Positions 26,113-35,748 of a stretch of 64,000 nucleotides of DNA are shown in pieces. Location of the stretch: assembly GCF_039862785.1 (NCBI RefSeq), contig NZ_CP156795.1, forward strand, positions 496,001 through 560,000, read 5' to 3'. The notes beneath the pieces were generated by a model that was not told the origin of the DNA, did no database searches, and was given only the letters and a program-made list of their open reading frames with translations. Position 1 is the first letter of the stretch; each line of letters starts with the position of its first letter. This stretch comes from Acinetobacter sp. ANC 7912 (lineage in GTDB: Bacteria; Pseudomonadota; Gammaproteobacteria; Pseudomonadales; Moraxellaceae). The translations under genes and the position numbers were made by a program.

Positions 26113-26994
26113 ATGAGTAGAATGACGCTGATGCCTTTGGTTAAGTCATGGTGGAAAGATCCGATTTTCAGTGGAGCAGTAGCCATTGCTGCCATCCTGC
26201 ATATCATGATTTTGCTGCTGCAGTTTGGTATGCCTCAGGAGCGGGATACTTCAAGCAAGGAAATTGCGGTCAGCCTACGCATCAGCAATGACAAAATAGA
26301 GCATGCCGATTTCCTCGCGCAAACCGATCAGCAAGGTTCTGGCCAGTTCCGAGAAGCCCATCGAATGTCGAGTGATGCCCCGATGCCTATACCAGCCGAT
26401 GAAGCAGCAGTGGGAGAAGCACAGCAGCAAAGCGAAGATATGCTGAGGCAGAAGCAGGAACTCAGTTTTGAAGAAAAAGTGCTGATGACGGCATTGAGCT
26501 GGCAGAAACAGGCGGAAGAAAATCAGCGTAAAAAACGTCAGGAAGAACTGAATAGCCAGTTCCAGGCCAAAGCAGCCATGGTGGCAAGTCTGGAAGCGCA
26601 ATATATGCAACGCCAGCAAAATTTTAGCCGTCAGCAAAAGATTAAAACTGTGGATGGGATTCAGGCCAAGCAGGACGTCTCTGCAGCCTATCTGGAAAAG
26701 TTCCGTCAGAAGGTAGAATTCTATGGCAACCGTTTTTATCCGGAATCTGCCCGTCTGCAGCGCCTAGCGGGTGATGTGCGTTTGATGGTGATCCTGAACC
26801 AGAACGGCGGGATTCGTGCGATCCGTTTGCTAGAGTCTTCAGGCCATGCGGTGCTGGATGAAGCGGCGAAAATGTCACTGCGTAAAGCAGCGCCGTTTGG
26901 CGTGTTTGATGCCAAAATGAAAGATATTTCCGAACTGCGGATTATTCGGACGTGGCGCTTTGATCCTGCTGAGGCAGAGTTTGAGGTGCGTTAA
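26113..26994 (+). CDS. TonB-like energy transducer
   Basis: The 293-residue protein has one N-terminal membrane helix (about 19-37, FSGAVAIAAILHIMILLLQF), a long Gln/Glu-rich helical linker (about 95-195) and a C-terminal TonB domain: FYPESARLQRLAGDVRLMV, the ESSGHAVLDEAA segment and RTWRFDP. TonB proteins couple the inner-membrane proton gradient to outer-membrane receptors. No exbB or exbD is nearby, and the linker is not Pro-rich as in classic TonB, so it is an accessory TonB paralogue. Confidence 0.82.
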   Translation: MSRMTLMPLVKSWWKDPIFSGAVAIAAILHIMILLLQFGMPQERDTSSKEIAVSLRISNDKIEHADFLAQTDQQGSGQFREAHRMSSDAPMPIPADEAAVGEAQQQSEDMLRQKQELSFEEKVLMTALSWQKQAEENQRKKRQEELNSQFQAKAAMVASLEAQYMQRQQNFSRQQKIKTVDGIQAKQDVSAAYLEKFRQKVEFYGNRFYPESARLQRLAGDVRLMVILNQNGGIRAIRLLESSGHAVLDEAAKMSLRKAAPFGVFDAKMKDISELRIIRTWRFDPAEAEFEVR

Positions 26995-27290
26995 TCCAGC
27001 ACTGTTTCATAATGGCGGAGTACCTTGCAGACATCCACGCTGAAATAGCGATACCAGTTGTCTTTACCGAGTTGTTGTGCAGCTTGGTGTTCAGCGTCCT
27101 GATGCCAGGCATGAATATCCTGCAGGCTACTCCAGTAGGAAAGCGCAACCTCATCGGTTCCTTCAGTTAAACTTTCAAAATGCTGACAGTTAAATTGGGT
27201 CAGTGCCTTTTCCCGCATACATTGCGCAGTTTTAAAATAATGTTGGTCAAGCTGTTTAATTCTAGCTTTAAAAATAACGACATATTGCAT
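26991..27290 (-). CDS. Antibiotic biosynthesis monooxygenase (ABM) fold protein
   Basis: The 99-residue protein starts MQYVVIFKARIKQLD and has the ABM-type sequence ALSYWSSLQDIHAWHQDAEHQAAQQLG followed by WYRYFSVDV. It resembles YqjZ-type proteins with a dimeric ferredoxin-like fold; substrates are unknown. I start at the ATG at 27290; the frame upstream enters the IS200/IS605 end. Its stop codon overlaps the convergent TonB-like gene by 4 bp. The IS starts about 30 bp upstream of its ATG, so its promoter may have changed. Confidence 0.75.
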   Translation of the reverse strand: MQYVVIFKARIKQLDQHYFKTAQCMREKALTQFNCQHFESLTEGTDEVALSYWSSLQDIHAWHQDAEHQAAQQLGKDNWYRYFSVDVCKVLRHYETVLD

Positions 27291-27339
27291 GGTAATTTCT
27301 GATTTAATAAGGTTGTGAATTTTTGACATCCTCTCCGAC

Positions 27340-28398
27340 CTAAAGGACGGAGATTCCTCCTGCGAGACGCCCATGTCCGAGCGCAAGAATATTCAGTGCT
27401 GAGTTTATATCTCTATCGTGGAATGTACCGCACTCCACACACTGCCATTCTCTTATTCCAAGTCCTGCTCTACCTTTCAGACTACTGGAGCGTGAGCCGC
27501 AGCACGAGCAAGTTTGGGTGGTATAGGCTTCATTGACTTCTTCATACCATACCCCTGCGTTCTCGCATTTATACTTGAGCATGGTTCTTAAGGTCGTCCA
27601 ACCTGCATCGAGTACAGACTTAGCTAATTTTGTCTGTGCCAATGCTTTGGCATTCACATTACCAACGAAGATGGCTGCATGTTCATTCACCAGTTTATGA
27701 CTGAATTGATGCAGCATATTTTGACGTAGATTTTTGATCTTGGCATGAATCGCTTTGACACGTTTTTTATTTCTTGCTCTTTGAGCAATACCAAGTTTTT
27801 GTTCATATTGACGATAGATTTTAGGCGCTTTGAACTTTACACCATCTGAGCAAGTCGCAAGGTCTTTGAGTCCTAGATCAATGCCAATTGAGGTTTTAGC
27901 GGTGGTTTTCTCTGTTTTAATTGAATCAACCACAAGACATACATACCAACGCCCTCGGCTATCCTCGACAAACGAGCCTGTTTTAACATTGTATTTACTT
28001 AGTCCGTAACTGTCCCATAGCTTGAATTGATGCTTGCCGTATTGGACATACCCATCGGCATATTTCACCGCCACTTTTTTAAATGGAATCCAACCGAGAG
28101 AACGTCTAGCATTTTTTTTGTTACTGACACGCCATTTTAGCTTGGCTTTTTTAAATTGCTTTCTTCGAGTAACTAATTCTTCCGCAACTGCCTGTATGGT
28201 TTGGCTGTGCAAATTGCACTCTTTTGATGTACCTTTCGTGTATTTAGCAATATCGTAAGCTGAAAAGAATTGTTGTTTTCTTTGCAAGTGTTTAAAACAC
28301 AAATCATTGACATAGTTCCAGACAAAATTAACTTCAGATGCCAATTGGTCTAGCACCTTGCAATGTTTGTCTTTTATGCGTAATTTAAGTGTCTTCAT
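27340..28398 (-). CDS. tnpB: TnpB, RNA-guided nuclease of IS605 type
   Basis: The 352-residue protein shows the TnpB layout: N-terminal helical region, RuvC-I (SIGIDLGLKDL, Asp174), a zinc ribbon (CSCC with CVEC) and RuvC-III (HDRDINSA, Asp330). At RuvC-II the usual Glu of an IVIED-like motif is replaced: the line reads IFVGNVNAK, with Gly at 246. A Glu at 290 (VNEAYTTQ) could substitute. TnpB uses a guide RNA from the transposon end to cut DNA and help retain the element. The guide (omegaRNA) should overlap the tnpB 3' end and the 27333-27352 hairpin. Confidence 0.85.
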   Translation of the reverse strand: MKTLKLRIKDKHCKVLDQLASEVNFVWNYVNDLCFKHLQRKQQFFSAYDIAKYTKGTSKECNLHSQTIQAVAEELVTRRKQFKKAKLKWRVSNKKNARRSLGWIPFKKVAVKYADGYVQYGKHQFKLWDSYGLSKYNVKTGSFVEDSRGRWYVCLVVDSIKTEKTTAKTSIGIDLGLKDLATCSDGVKFKAPKIYRQYEQKLGIAQRARNKKRVKAIHAKIKNLRQNMLHQFSHKLVNEHAAIFVGNVNAKALAQTKLAKSVLDAGWTTLRTMLKYKCENAGVWYEEVNEAYTTQTCSCCGSRSSSLKGRAGLGIREWQCVECGTFHDRDINSALNILALGHGRLAGGISVL

Positions 28399-28418
28399 CA
28401 CTAAAATATATTTGGTCT

Positions 28419-28832
28419 ATGGATAATAGTCAAGAGATTAGAACAGGTCGTCACTGTGTTTTTAATATGCACGTTCATTTAGTCTTTGTGGCTAAATATC
28501 GTAGAGATGTTTTTACCAAAGCTATGCTCGAAACTATGAATGAAGTATTCAAGCGCATTTGCTTAGACTTTGAAGCTAAGTTGGTAGAATTTGATGGTGA
28601 GCATGATCATGTTCATTTACTTGTGAACTATCCACCAAAAGTAGCTATTTCTAGCTTGGTTAACAGCCTAAAAGGTGCATCTAGTCGTATTTTAAGAACT
28701 AAACACCCTGAAATTAAAAACAAATTATGGGGGAATGCTTTGTGGTCGCCTAGTTATTTCGCTGCATCGTGTGGAGGTGCTCCCATTGGGATTATTAAAC
28801 AATATATCCAACAACAGCAAACACCGCATTAG
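28419..28832 (+). CDS. tnpA: TnpA, Y1 HUH transposase of IS200/IS605
   Basis: The 137-residue single-strand transposase has the HUH motif (His-Val-His in HDHVHLLV) and the nucleophilic Tyr in GIIKQYIQQQ. Other family marks are FNMHVHLVFVAKYRRDVF and LWGNALWSPSYFAAS. It cuts and joins single-stranded element ends at replication forks. The ATG at 28419 is preferred over an upstream in-frame ATG at 28389. It is divergent from tnpB, with 20 bp between the two starts. Confidence 0.92.
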   Translation: MDNSQEIRTGRHCVFNMHVHLVFVAKYRRDVFTKAMLETMNEVFKRICLDFEAKLVEFDGEHDHVHLLVNYPPKVAISSLVNSLKGASSRILRTKHPEIKNKLWGNALWSPSYFAASCGGAPIGIIKQYIQQQQTPH

Positions 28833-28939
28833 CAATCCTAGCTAATCCCCACAAGGGGGACTAGCGGATTGCAGCCTTATATCCCCGCCCTGAAGGGCGA
28901 GGTTTTACGGCTAAAGGGATAAAAAAGCGGACCTAAGCC

Positions 28940-30331
28940 TAATGCCAGTCAGTTAAGCAAATATTAGTAAAATGTAGTAAAAATGAGTGTATGTAAATAC
29001 GCTCATTTTTTTTTATGACTTTATCTGAAAATTTAGATTGCACCCTTCAACATTCTTTACCTTCACTTAGCCATTTTAGTGAATTTATTGATTTCAACTG
29101 GATTGAGGAAAGTCTGAATCAAACAGGTAAGGCATCAATTAGAAGAAGGAAGTTACCCGCTGAACATGTGGTATGGCTTGTCATTGGACTCGCTTTATTT
29201 CGAAATCAACCTATCGGATATGTCGTAGAACAACTAAAACTTGTATTTGGTACAACAGAATATTGTGTTCCTAGCGCAGTAGTACAAGCACGACAACGTT
29301 TAGAATCAGAACCTTTAAATGCGCTATTTTCTTTACTTAGCCAAGCCTGGTTTGAAGAATCTCAGCAGCAATACTCAAACTTTCACGGTCTGAGTGTGTG
29401 CGCTGTTGATGGTGTTGTTTGGTCTATGCCTTATACAGATGAGAATTTTGCACACTTTGGTTCATCTAAAGGAAAAACTGCTGATGCTCCTTATCCACAA
29501 GTGAGAGCAACCTGCTTAGTAAATACCGCGACCCATGAAATTATAGATGCTCAAATAGGCAGTATGGATCAAGGTGAACTCACACTGGCAAGCCAATTAT
29601 CTCCTTGTTCACACAGTATTACCCTATTTGATCGAGCCTATTTCTCTGCAGATTTTCTCATCGGGTGGCAAAAACGTGCAGAAGAAAGTCATTGGCTTAT
29701 GCGTGCAAAAGATAATTTACGGTATGAGATTGTGGAGCGTAATTCGCAACATGACTTTCATATTAGAATGCCGATATCAACAAGAGCTAAAAAACTTAAT
29801 CCAGCCTTAGGAGATTATTGGGAAGCACGTCTCATTGAGGTTGAGCAGGCAGGTAAGATTAGACGTTATATCACTTCACTAATAGATTCAAAGAGATATC
29901 CATTATTAGCTTTAGCAAAACTCTATGCCCAGCGTTGGGAAATAGAAATGTGTTACCGAGAAATCAAGAGTAACTTACAGGAAGGGAAGCATTTAAGGAG
30001 TAAACAACCTACCTTGATTTATCAAGAGTTATGGGGAGTCTTTATTGCCTATAATATTCTAAGAAGACAAATGAAATATATGGCTCAACGTGCAAAAGTC
30101 AGTCCTTTGAGAATGAGCTTTCATATTACCTCTATTGCTATCCTTAACCTATTGAAGTTTGATTCTTTGGCTTCCGCAGGCAATTTGCCTAAACATCTAG
30201 AAAGTTTAATGGAAAAATCTAAAAGGTATGTTTTACCGAAAAAAAGAAGTAGAAACTACCCACGAGTTGTGAAAGGGAAACCACAGAAATACCCAAAAAA
30301 TGCCAGTCAATCTCTTAACTGACTGGCATTA
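28940..30331 (+). mobile_element. IS4-family element, copy 1 (1392 bp)
   Basis: The ends are inverted repeats starting TAATGCCAGTCAGTTAAG (28940) and ending with its complement at 30331. A 10-bp target duplication, GACCTAAGCC, flanks it (28930-28939 and 30332-30341). Removing the IS restores a terminator downstream of ybeY: AAAAGCGG, loop ACCTAAGC, CCGCTTTT, so the target is the terminator loop plus one base pair. Copy 2 at 37592 is inverted and nearly identical. Confidence 0.93.
29015..30322 (+). CDS. IS4-family transposase, copy 1
   Basis: The 435-residue DDE transposase has Asp in CAVDGVVW, Asp in TLFDRAYFS and the IS4 signature Y-(2)-R-(3)-E-(6)-K in YAQRWEIEMCYREIK. It reads through most of the element. 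Compared with copy 2 there is one substitution (Glu for Gly in RLxSEP) and a one-base shorter A run near the end, which changes the last residues to KNASQSLN. It appears intact. Confidence 0.93.
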   Translation: MTLSENLDCTLQHSLPSLSHFSEFIDFNWIEESLNQTGKASIRRRKLPAEHVVWLVIGLALFRNQPIGYVVEQLKLVFGTTEYCVPSAVVQARQRLESEPLNALFSLLSQAWFEESQQQYSNFHGLSVCAVDGVVWSMPYTDENFAHFGSSKGKTADAPYPQVRATCLVNTATHEIIDAQIGSMDQGELTLASQLSPCSHSITLFDRAYFSADFLIGWQKRAEESHWLMRAKDNLRYEIVERNSQHDFHIRMPISTRAKKLNPALGDYWEARLIEVEQAGKIRRYITSLIDSKRYPLLALAKLYAQRWEIEMCYREIKSNLQEGKHLRSKQPTLIYQELWGVFIAYNILRRQMKYMAQRAKVSPLRMSFHITSIAILNLLKFDSLASAGNLPKHLESLMEKSKRYVLPKKRSRNYPRVVKGKPQKYPKNASQSLN

Positions 30332-30361
30332 GACCTAAGCCCGCTTTTCTAATATTGAAAT

Positions 30362-30844
30362 TTAGTCACGTTCCAGATATGGATTTTCAAAACCGAGCTT
30401 GTTCAGAATCTCGATTTCCAGTGCTTCCATTTCTTCTGCATCTTCATCTGAAGTCTCATGGTCATAGCCCATTAGGTGCAAGGTGCCATGCACCAGCATA
30501 TGGGTGAAGTGCGTCAACGGCGCTTTGCCTTGTTCCTGTGCTTCACGCTGAACCACCGGAATACAGATCACCAGATCGCCAATTGGGAAGGCTTCCAGAA
30601 TCCCAGCCATTTCATCCGGAATGTCGCTTGGGAAAGATAACACATTGGTCGGTTTGTCTTTGCCACGATATTCCAGATTGAGTTTATGGCTTTCATCGTT
30701 ATCGACACAGGCGATGCCAATTTCGCAGTCACTGTGTGTGTCGATGTGGCGTAAGGCAGTTTCTACAACTTTCTTGATGTAAGAGCGCTTCACCACCAGT
30801 TCAGGTGCCTGAAAATTCTGTTGCAGGCTCAGACTAAGTTTCAA
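30362..30844 (-). CDS. ybeY: Endoribonuclease YbeY
   Basis: The 160-residue protein carries the zinc motif [11 protein letters not shown] (119-129), the signature of YbeY, a single-strand endoribonuclease that matures the 16S rRNA 3' end and serves in 70S quality control. The gene follows ybeZ after 31 bp. Its terminator has been split by IS4 copy 1, which may let transcription run into the IS. Confidence 0.93.
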   Translation of the reverse strand: MKLSLSLQQNFQAPELVVKRSYIKKVVETALRHIDTHSDCEIGIACVDNDESHKLNLEYRGKDKPTNVLSFPSDIPDEMAGILEAFPIGDLVICIPVVQREAQEQGKAPLTHFTHMLVHGTLHLMGYDHETSDEDAEEMEALEIEILNKLGFENPYLERD

Positions 30845-30875
30845 AATGAATCCTTAAAATAAATTTCAATACGGC

Positions 30876-31952
30876 TTAATGCTGTGCATCGGCCGCAGCA
30901 TCATTTTCCGCAATTAAAGCTTCTTGGCGTGCCTTACGTTCAGCACGTGCTTCCGCACTTAAACGTTGCTGCTCGCTGTCCCAGCCTTCATAGGCTTCGA
31001 CAATTTTCTGTACCAGCTGATGACGCACTACGTCACGTGAATGGAAACGGGTGATATGAATTTCTTTCACATTTTCCAGCACGCGTAGTGAATGTGCCAG
31101 ACCAGACTGCTGGCCACGTGGCAAATCGACCTGGGTAATGTCCCCGGTAATCACGGCACGTGAACCAAAGCCCAGACGGGTCAGGAACATTTTCATCTGT
31201 TCCGGCGTAGTGTTTTGCGCTTCGTCCAGAATCACGAAAGAGTGGTTTAGGGTACGACCACGCATGTAGGCCAGTGGTGCCACTTCAATGATCTGACGTT
31301 CGATCAGCTTGGCCACTTTTTCAAAGCCGAGCATTTCATACAAGGCATCATACAGTGGACGCAAATATGGGTCGATTTTTTGGGTCAGGTCACCAGGCAG
31401 GAAGCCCAGTTTTTCACCCGCTTCAACGGCAGGACGAACCAGCAGGATACGCTGGATTTCGTTACGTTCCAGCATATCTACCGCAGCAGCCACCGCAAGA
31501 TAGGTCTTACCGGTACCGGCAGGGCCAATACCAAAGGAAATATCACTTTGCAGAATACGCTGCACATAGCGTTTCTGGTTGGCACCACGCGGATTAATGC
31601 GTCCCTTACGGGTCTGTAACCAGACATTGTCCAGACCAGTATGTTCCTGATCCTGCATGTCTTCCTGCAGTTCACGATCGGTCTGGCTACCCTGAATTAA
31701 CAGGTGCAGGGTATCTGCGCTAATCTGCTTGCTGTGTTCTGATTCTTCGTGCAGGCGTTGCAACAGCAACTCCGCTCGTTCCACAGCATCCATTTCACCA
31801 TCGATAAAAAAGCTGTCGCCTCGATGGGAAACTTTGACATCTAAACGTTGTTCAATTTGCTTCAAATGACCGTTGTAGGCACCAAGCATACTTTGTAAAC
31901 GGTCAATTGAAATACCGGGAAAAGCTACTGTACGTCGAATCGCTGCAGTCAA
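30876..31952 (-). CDS. ybeZ: PhoH-family ATPase YbeZ
   Basis: The 358-residue ATPase has Walker A GPAGTGKT (143-150) and Walker B FVILDEAQN (about 236-244), with a KH-like N-terminal domain. PhoH/YbeZ is a probable RNA-stimulated ATPase that works with YbeY. It sits between miaB and ybeY, the standard miaB-ybeZ-ybeY order of gammaproteobacteria. Confidence 0.93.
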   Translation of the reverse strand: MTAAIRRTVAFPGISIDRLQSMLGAYNGHLKQIEQRLDVKVSHRGDSFFIDGEMDAVERAELLLQRLHEESEHSKQISADTLHLLIQGSQTDRELQEDMQDQEHTGLDNVWLQTRKGRINPRGANQKRYVQRILQSDISFGIGPAGTGKTYLAVAAAVDMLERNEIQRILLVRPAVEAGEKLGFLPGDLTQKIDPYLRPLYDALYEMLGFEKVAKLIERQIIEVAPLAYMRGRTLNHSFVILDEAQNTTPEQMKMFLTRLGFGSRAVITGDITQVDLPRGQQSGLAHSLRVLENVKEIHITRFHSRDVVRHQLVQKIVEAYEGWDSEQQRLSAEARAERKARQEALIAENDAAADAQH

Positions 31953-31991
31953 AGAGAGTTCCTTATAGAGATAGGTCTTTATATCCCTACA

Positions 31992-33449
31992 TTACGCCAC
32001 GTCAGGCTCAAGATTCAAGAGCTCACCGTAAACTAAATTGAGTGTTTTTATTTCAGTGATTTCGATCTCTGCAAACCGGCCTACCCATGTTGCATCACCA
32101 ATAAAGGTGACCAGACGGGTGTTGTCGGCAGTACCGACTAAAATATTCGGATCTTTATCAGAAACTTTCTCAATCAGGACACGCTGAATGGTACCGAGCA
32201 TGGCATCGGTTTTACGGATACTGGACTGCTTGATCCATTCCTGAACTTTTGCGAGACGTTCTTTTTTCACCTGTTCAGGGGTGTTGTCTTCTAATTCTGC
32301 CGCAGGCGTGCCCGGACGTTTTGAATACACAAAGCTGTAAGAATGGTCGAAATCCAGATCCTGAATAAACTGATAGGTTTCTTCAAAGTTCTCATCAGTT
32401 TCACCTGGGAAGCCGATAATAAAGTCTGAAGACAGATGCATATCCGGACGGACTTTACGTAACTTCTCGATTTTCTCGATATACACATCAATGGTGTGAT
32501 TACGTTTCATCGCTTTCAGTACATCGTTAGAACCACTTTGCACTGGCAAATGCAGATGTGACACCATTTGTGGCAGGTCACGGTAACACTGGATCAGGTC
32601 ATCATTGAATTCTAATGGGTGCGATGTGGTGTAACGGATACGGCCAATCCCCGGAATTTCTGCGACTAAGCGTAACAGGTCGGCAAATGTACAGATTTTA
32701 CCGTCGAAGGTTTCGCCGCGGTAACCATTCACGTTCTGACCGAGCAAGGAAACTTCACGAACCCCTTTTTCTGCCAGCCCAGCAATTTCTGCCAGCACGT
32801 CATCCAGCGGGCGAGAGACTTCTTCACCACGGGTATATGGCACCACGCAGAATGAACAGTATTTAGAACAGCCTTCCATGATGGAAACAAATGCTTTATA
32901 ACCTTCAACACGTGGTTCCGGCAGGAAGTCGAATTTTTCGATATCAGGGAAAGAAATATCCACCAGTTTGATTTTTTCTTTCTTTGGTTTTTCCACCTGC
33001 TCAAAATGCTGATCCAGCATTTGTGGCAAACGGTGCAGGGTTTGCGGACCAAAGATCATATCCACATAATTAGCACGTTTCTGGATGTTGTCGCCTTCCT
33101 GAGACGCCACACAGCCACCAACACCAATAATCAGGTCCGGATTTTTTTCTTTCAGCTTGCGCCAGCGGCCCAATTCAGAGAATACTTTTTCTTGTGCTTT
33201 TTCACGAATTGAGCAAGTATTCATCAACAGGACGTCTGCTTCAGCAGGATCGTTGGTGAGCACATAGCCATGTGAGTCGCCCAAAAGGTCTGCCATACGG
33301 TGACTGTCATACTCATTCATCTGACACCCTTGCGTTTCGATGTACAGCTTTTTGACTGCGCCATCGTGGGCTGGGGTGTGCGCTGGCTGGGTAACAGTGT
33401 TTTCTGAGGCAGCTGGGGCACTATTCGGAATGAAGGTTTGAACCGTCAT
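31992..33449 (-). CDS. miaB: tRNA-2-methylthio-N6-dimethylallyladenosine synthase MiaB
   Basis: The 485-residue radical-SAM enzyme adds the methylthio group to A37 of tRNAs that read UNN codons. Visible are the N-terminal cluster cysteines (Cys42, Cys79, Cys113), the radical-SAM triad CSKYCSFC (194, 198, 201) and a C-terminal TRAM domain. An N-terminal extension of about 30 residues (Pro/Ala/Thr-rich) precedes the core. It is the first gene of the miaB-ybeZ-ybeY unit. Confidence 0.95.
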   Translation of the reverse strand: MTVQTFIPNSAPAASENTVTQPAHTPAHDGAVKKLYIETQGCQMNEYDSHRMADLLGDSHGYVLTNDPAEADVLLMNTCSIREKAQEKVFSELGRWRKLKEKNPDLIIGVGGCVASQEGDNIQKRANYVDMIFGPQTLHRLPQMLDQHFEQVEKPKKEKIKLVDISFPDIEKFDFLPEPRVEGYKAFVSIMEGCSKYCSFCVVPYTRGEEVSRPLDDVLAEIAGLAEKGVREVSLLGQNVNGYRGETFDGKICTFADLLRLVAEIPGIGRIRYTTSHPLEFNDDLIQCYRDLPQMVSHLHLPVQSGSNDVLKAMKRNHTIDVYIEKIEKLRKVRPDMHLSSDFIIGFPGETDENFEETYQFIQDLDFDHSYSFVYSKRPGTPAAELEDNTPEQVKKERLAKVQEWIKQSSIRKTDAMLGTIQRVLIEKVSDKDPNILVGTADNTRLVTFIGDATWVGRFAEIEITEIKTLNLVYGELLNLEPDVA

Positions 33450-33742
33450 GAAGGCTCCTAAGGGTAATATGTTTAAATTGTGAACAGATGACCCGGTCAG
33501 TGTACGGATTAGGTCAATTAGGATTCAATTCACGTGCTGAATTTTTGAAAGGCGCATATTTTAGCAGGAAAGTCGCTTAAACTTATAGCCTTAATTGGTG
33601 AGCCAAAAATATTGATTTGTGAGCAAAAAATACTCAAAAATTAATATTGCTGAATCATAAGGTTACACAACAGAACAGTAGAGTTGGCGAAGAATTTATA
33701 CACTAACTCGCATGTTGAACACATTCGTCCGGCATAAACTAC

Positions 33743-35713
33743 ATGATAGAAGTTAAATCGATGTTGAAGCACATTATAAATACGCATAAATATTCAAAAT
33801 TACTTGCTGTAGGAATGACCTGTTTGGGTTCAATGGGTGTTCAGGCTGCCGAAGCGCAATTTAATGATGCGCTGAATGCGTCTAATGCTGGAAATATTGA
33901 ATTATTACAACAATACCGTGCCGCCATGCAGAATGACGCTTTGGGCTATTATCCAGAATACTGGATTTTGAACCAGAATCTGGCGATGCAGCCGGCAAGC
34001 CAGATCATTAACTTTGCCCAGCGCTATCCGCAATCGGCTATGGCAGAAAAACTGGCAGCGGATTATGTCGAAGAAAAAGTCAAACAGGCAGACTTTGCTA
34101 CCGCTCAACCCGTGCTGTCTTATGTGACCAATCCCGATCAGGCGGAAAGCTGCGCTGTGGCGCAGGTGCGGGCTAAAAATGGCGATCCACTAGTATATGC
34201 CGAATATAAAGACGTCTGGCTGACCACTAACTCGCAGCCAGAATCCTGTACTGGTCTGGGGCGGATGATGCTTTCCAGTCCATTGCTGACCAAGGAAGAT
34301 CGTCAACAACGTTTATGGGGACAACTCCGTGCCGGCCAGTCTGGACAGGCGATTGCGACTGCACAAAGCATCGGGCTGAATTTGTCTTTAGCTCAACTCA
34401 ATACCATTCAGGCTGATCCGACTTCTTATTTATGGTCTGCGCCAAAAGCGACTGCGGCTGATCATGCCTATTTGGTCTATGCCATGGGGCGTCTAACAGA
34501 CAGTGATTTCAATTCAGCATTGTCTGCAGTGCGCCGTGCGGCTGAGGGAACTCCAGAACAGGTGCAAAAAGCCTTGTACCGCGCCGTAGGTTATATCGGT
34601 GGAACCACGGTGATGAAAAACAATTTTAACCGTGAAGCACTGAATTATCTGGACTTAAGTTATGGTCTGCCATTCAGTCCGGAAGAAGCGGAAATTTATG
34701 CCCGCCAGGCGATTCGTTTTAGTGCCTGGGAAAGCCTGATTCGTGCCATCGATGCCATGAGCGTGAACCAGAAGCAAGAAGACCGCTGGCAGTACTGGCT
34801 GGCACGTGCCAGTGAACAGCGCGGGGATGCATCTTCCAAGAAAGCAGCCGAGACCATTTACCGCAAGTTGGCGCAAGGTGATGATTACCATAACCTGTTG
34901 GCCCGCGACCGTTTAGGCCAGTTAACACTTTCTCCGCAAATGAGCCAGCCATCCGCCCAAGCGATGCAACGCCTGAATCAGGACATTCATTTCCGCCGTG
35001 CCTTTGCCTTAAAGAATATCAATGCGCCCGCGACCTATATCAATCGGGAATGGAACTGGGCGGTACGTCAGGCTTATCTGAAAAAGGATGATGACCTGCT
35101 ATTAGCAGCAGCGAAACGCGCGCATGATATGGGCTGGCATGATCGCGCGATTTATGCAGCGGATCGTACTGCGAGCAAGCACAATTATAGTTACCGTTTC
35201 CCGATGCCGTATCAGAGTTATGTGGTGACACATAGTCAGAATGCAGGTATTGATCCAGCTTGGGCTTATGGTTTGATGCGTCAGGAAAGTCGTTTCAATA
35301 CCGTGGCGCGCTCGCATGTCGGTGCCGGTGGTTTGATGCAGATTATGCCGGATACCGCCAAGCTAGTTGCGCGTCAGATGGGTGAAACCTACAACCCGGC
35401 AGCACTTAGCGATATGAATACCAATATCCGTTACGGCACTTTCTATTTATCTACGATTCAGCGTCAGCTCAGTAATAGCCCGGTACTGGCCACTGCAGGT
35501 TATAATGCCGGACCAAACCGTGCCCGCCGCTGGCAGCCAGAATTTCAGGGGATTGCAGCAGATCAATATACTGAAACCATTCCACTGACGGAAACCCGTG
35601 ACTACGTCAAACATGTTATGACCAATGCGACACATTATGGAGTTTTATTAGGGCAAGGAGCGCAATCGATTGGCAAGCGGATGAACATCATCCCGCTGCG
35701 TAGCACCCAATAA
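33743..35713 (+). CDS. slt: Soluble lytic murein transglycosylase
   Basis: The 656-residue protein is like Slt70: a signal peptide (LLAVGMTCLGSMGVQAAEA), a long alpha-superhelical domain and a C-terminal SLT domain. The catalytic Glu is at about residue 515 (LMRQESRF), followed by GAGGLMQIMPDTA and ATAGYNAGPNRARRW. It cleaves glycan strands of murein to form 1,6-anhydro products in the periplasm. The start is uncertain between 33743 and an ATG six codons later; neither has a strong ribosome binding site. Confidence 0.92.
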   Translation: MIEVKSMLKHIINTHKYSKLLAVGMTCLGSMGVQAAEAQFNDALNASNAGNIELLQQYRAAMQNDALGYYPEYWILNQNLAMQPASQIINFAQRYPQSAMAEKLAADYVEEKVKQADFATAQPVLSYVTNPDQAESCAVAQVRAKNGDPLVYAEYKDVWLTTNSQPESCTGLGRMMLSSPLLTKEDRQQRLWGQLRAGQSGQAIATAQSIGLNLSLAQLNTIQADPTSYLWSAPKATAADHAYLVYAMGRLTDSDFNSALSAVRRAAEGTPEQVQKALYRAVGYIGGTTVMKNNFNREALNYLDLSYGLPFSPEEAEIYARQAIRFSAWESLIRAIDAMSVNQKQEDRWQYWLARASEQRGDASSKKAAETIYRKLAQGDDYHNLLARDRLGQLTLSPQMSQPSAQAMQRLNQDIHFRRAFALKNINAPATYINREWNWAVRQAYLKKDDDLLLAAAKRAHDMGWHDRAIYAADRTASKHNYSYRFPMPYQSYVVTHSQNAGIDPAWAYGLMRQESRFNTVARSHVGAGGLMQIMPDTAKLVARQMGETYNPAALSDMNTNIRYGTFYLSTIQRQLSNSPVLATAGYNAGPNRARRWQPEFQGIAADQYTETIPLTETRDYVKHVMTNATHYGVLLGQGAQSIGKRMNIIPLRSTQ

Positions 35714-35748
35714 TGACAGGATAATCTTTTAGGGATAATGATCTATTC

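Larger units (their letters stand above)
27323..28914. mobile_element. IS200/IS605-family element with divergent tnpA and tnpB
   Basis: The element holds tnpB (minus) and tnpA (plus) back to back. The tnpB-side end carries a hairpin (27333-27352, stem CTCCG/CGGAG with a bulged A pair) next to TTGACATCC. The tnpA-side end carries a GCCC-TGAA-GGGC hairpin (28887-28898). Such subterminal hairpins, not inverted repeats, are what TnpA recognises, so the exact borders are approximate. It lies in the gap between the ABM gene and the next IS. Confidence 0.85.
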
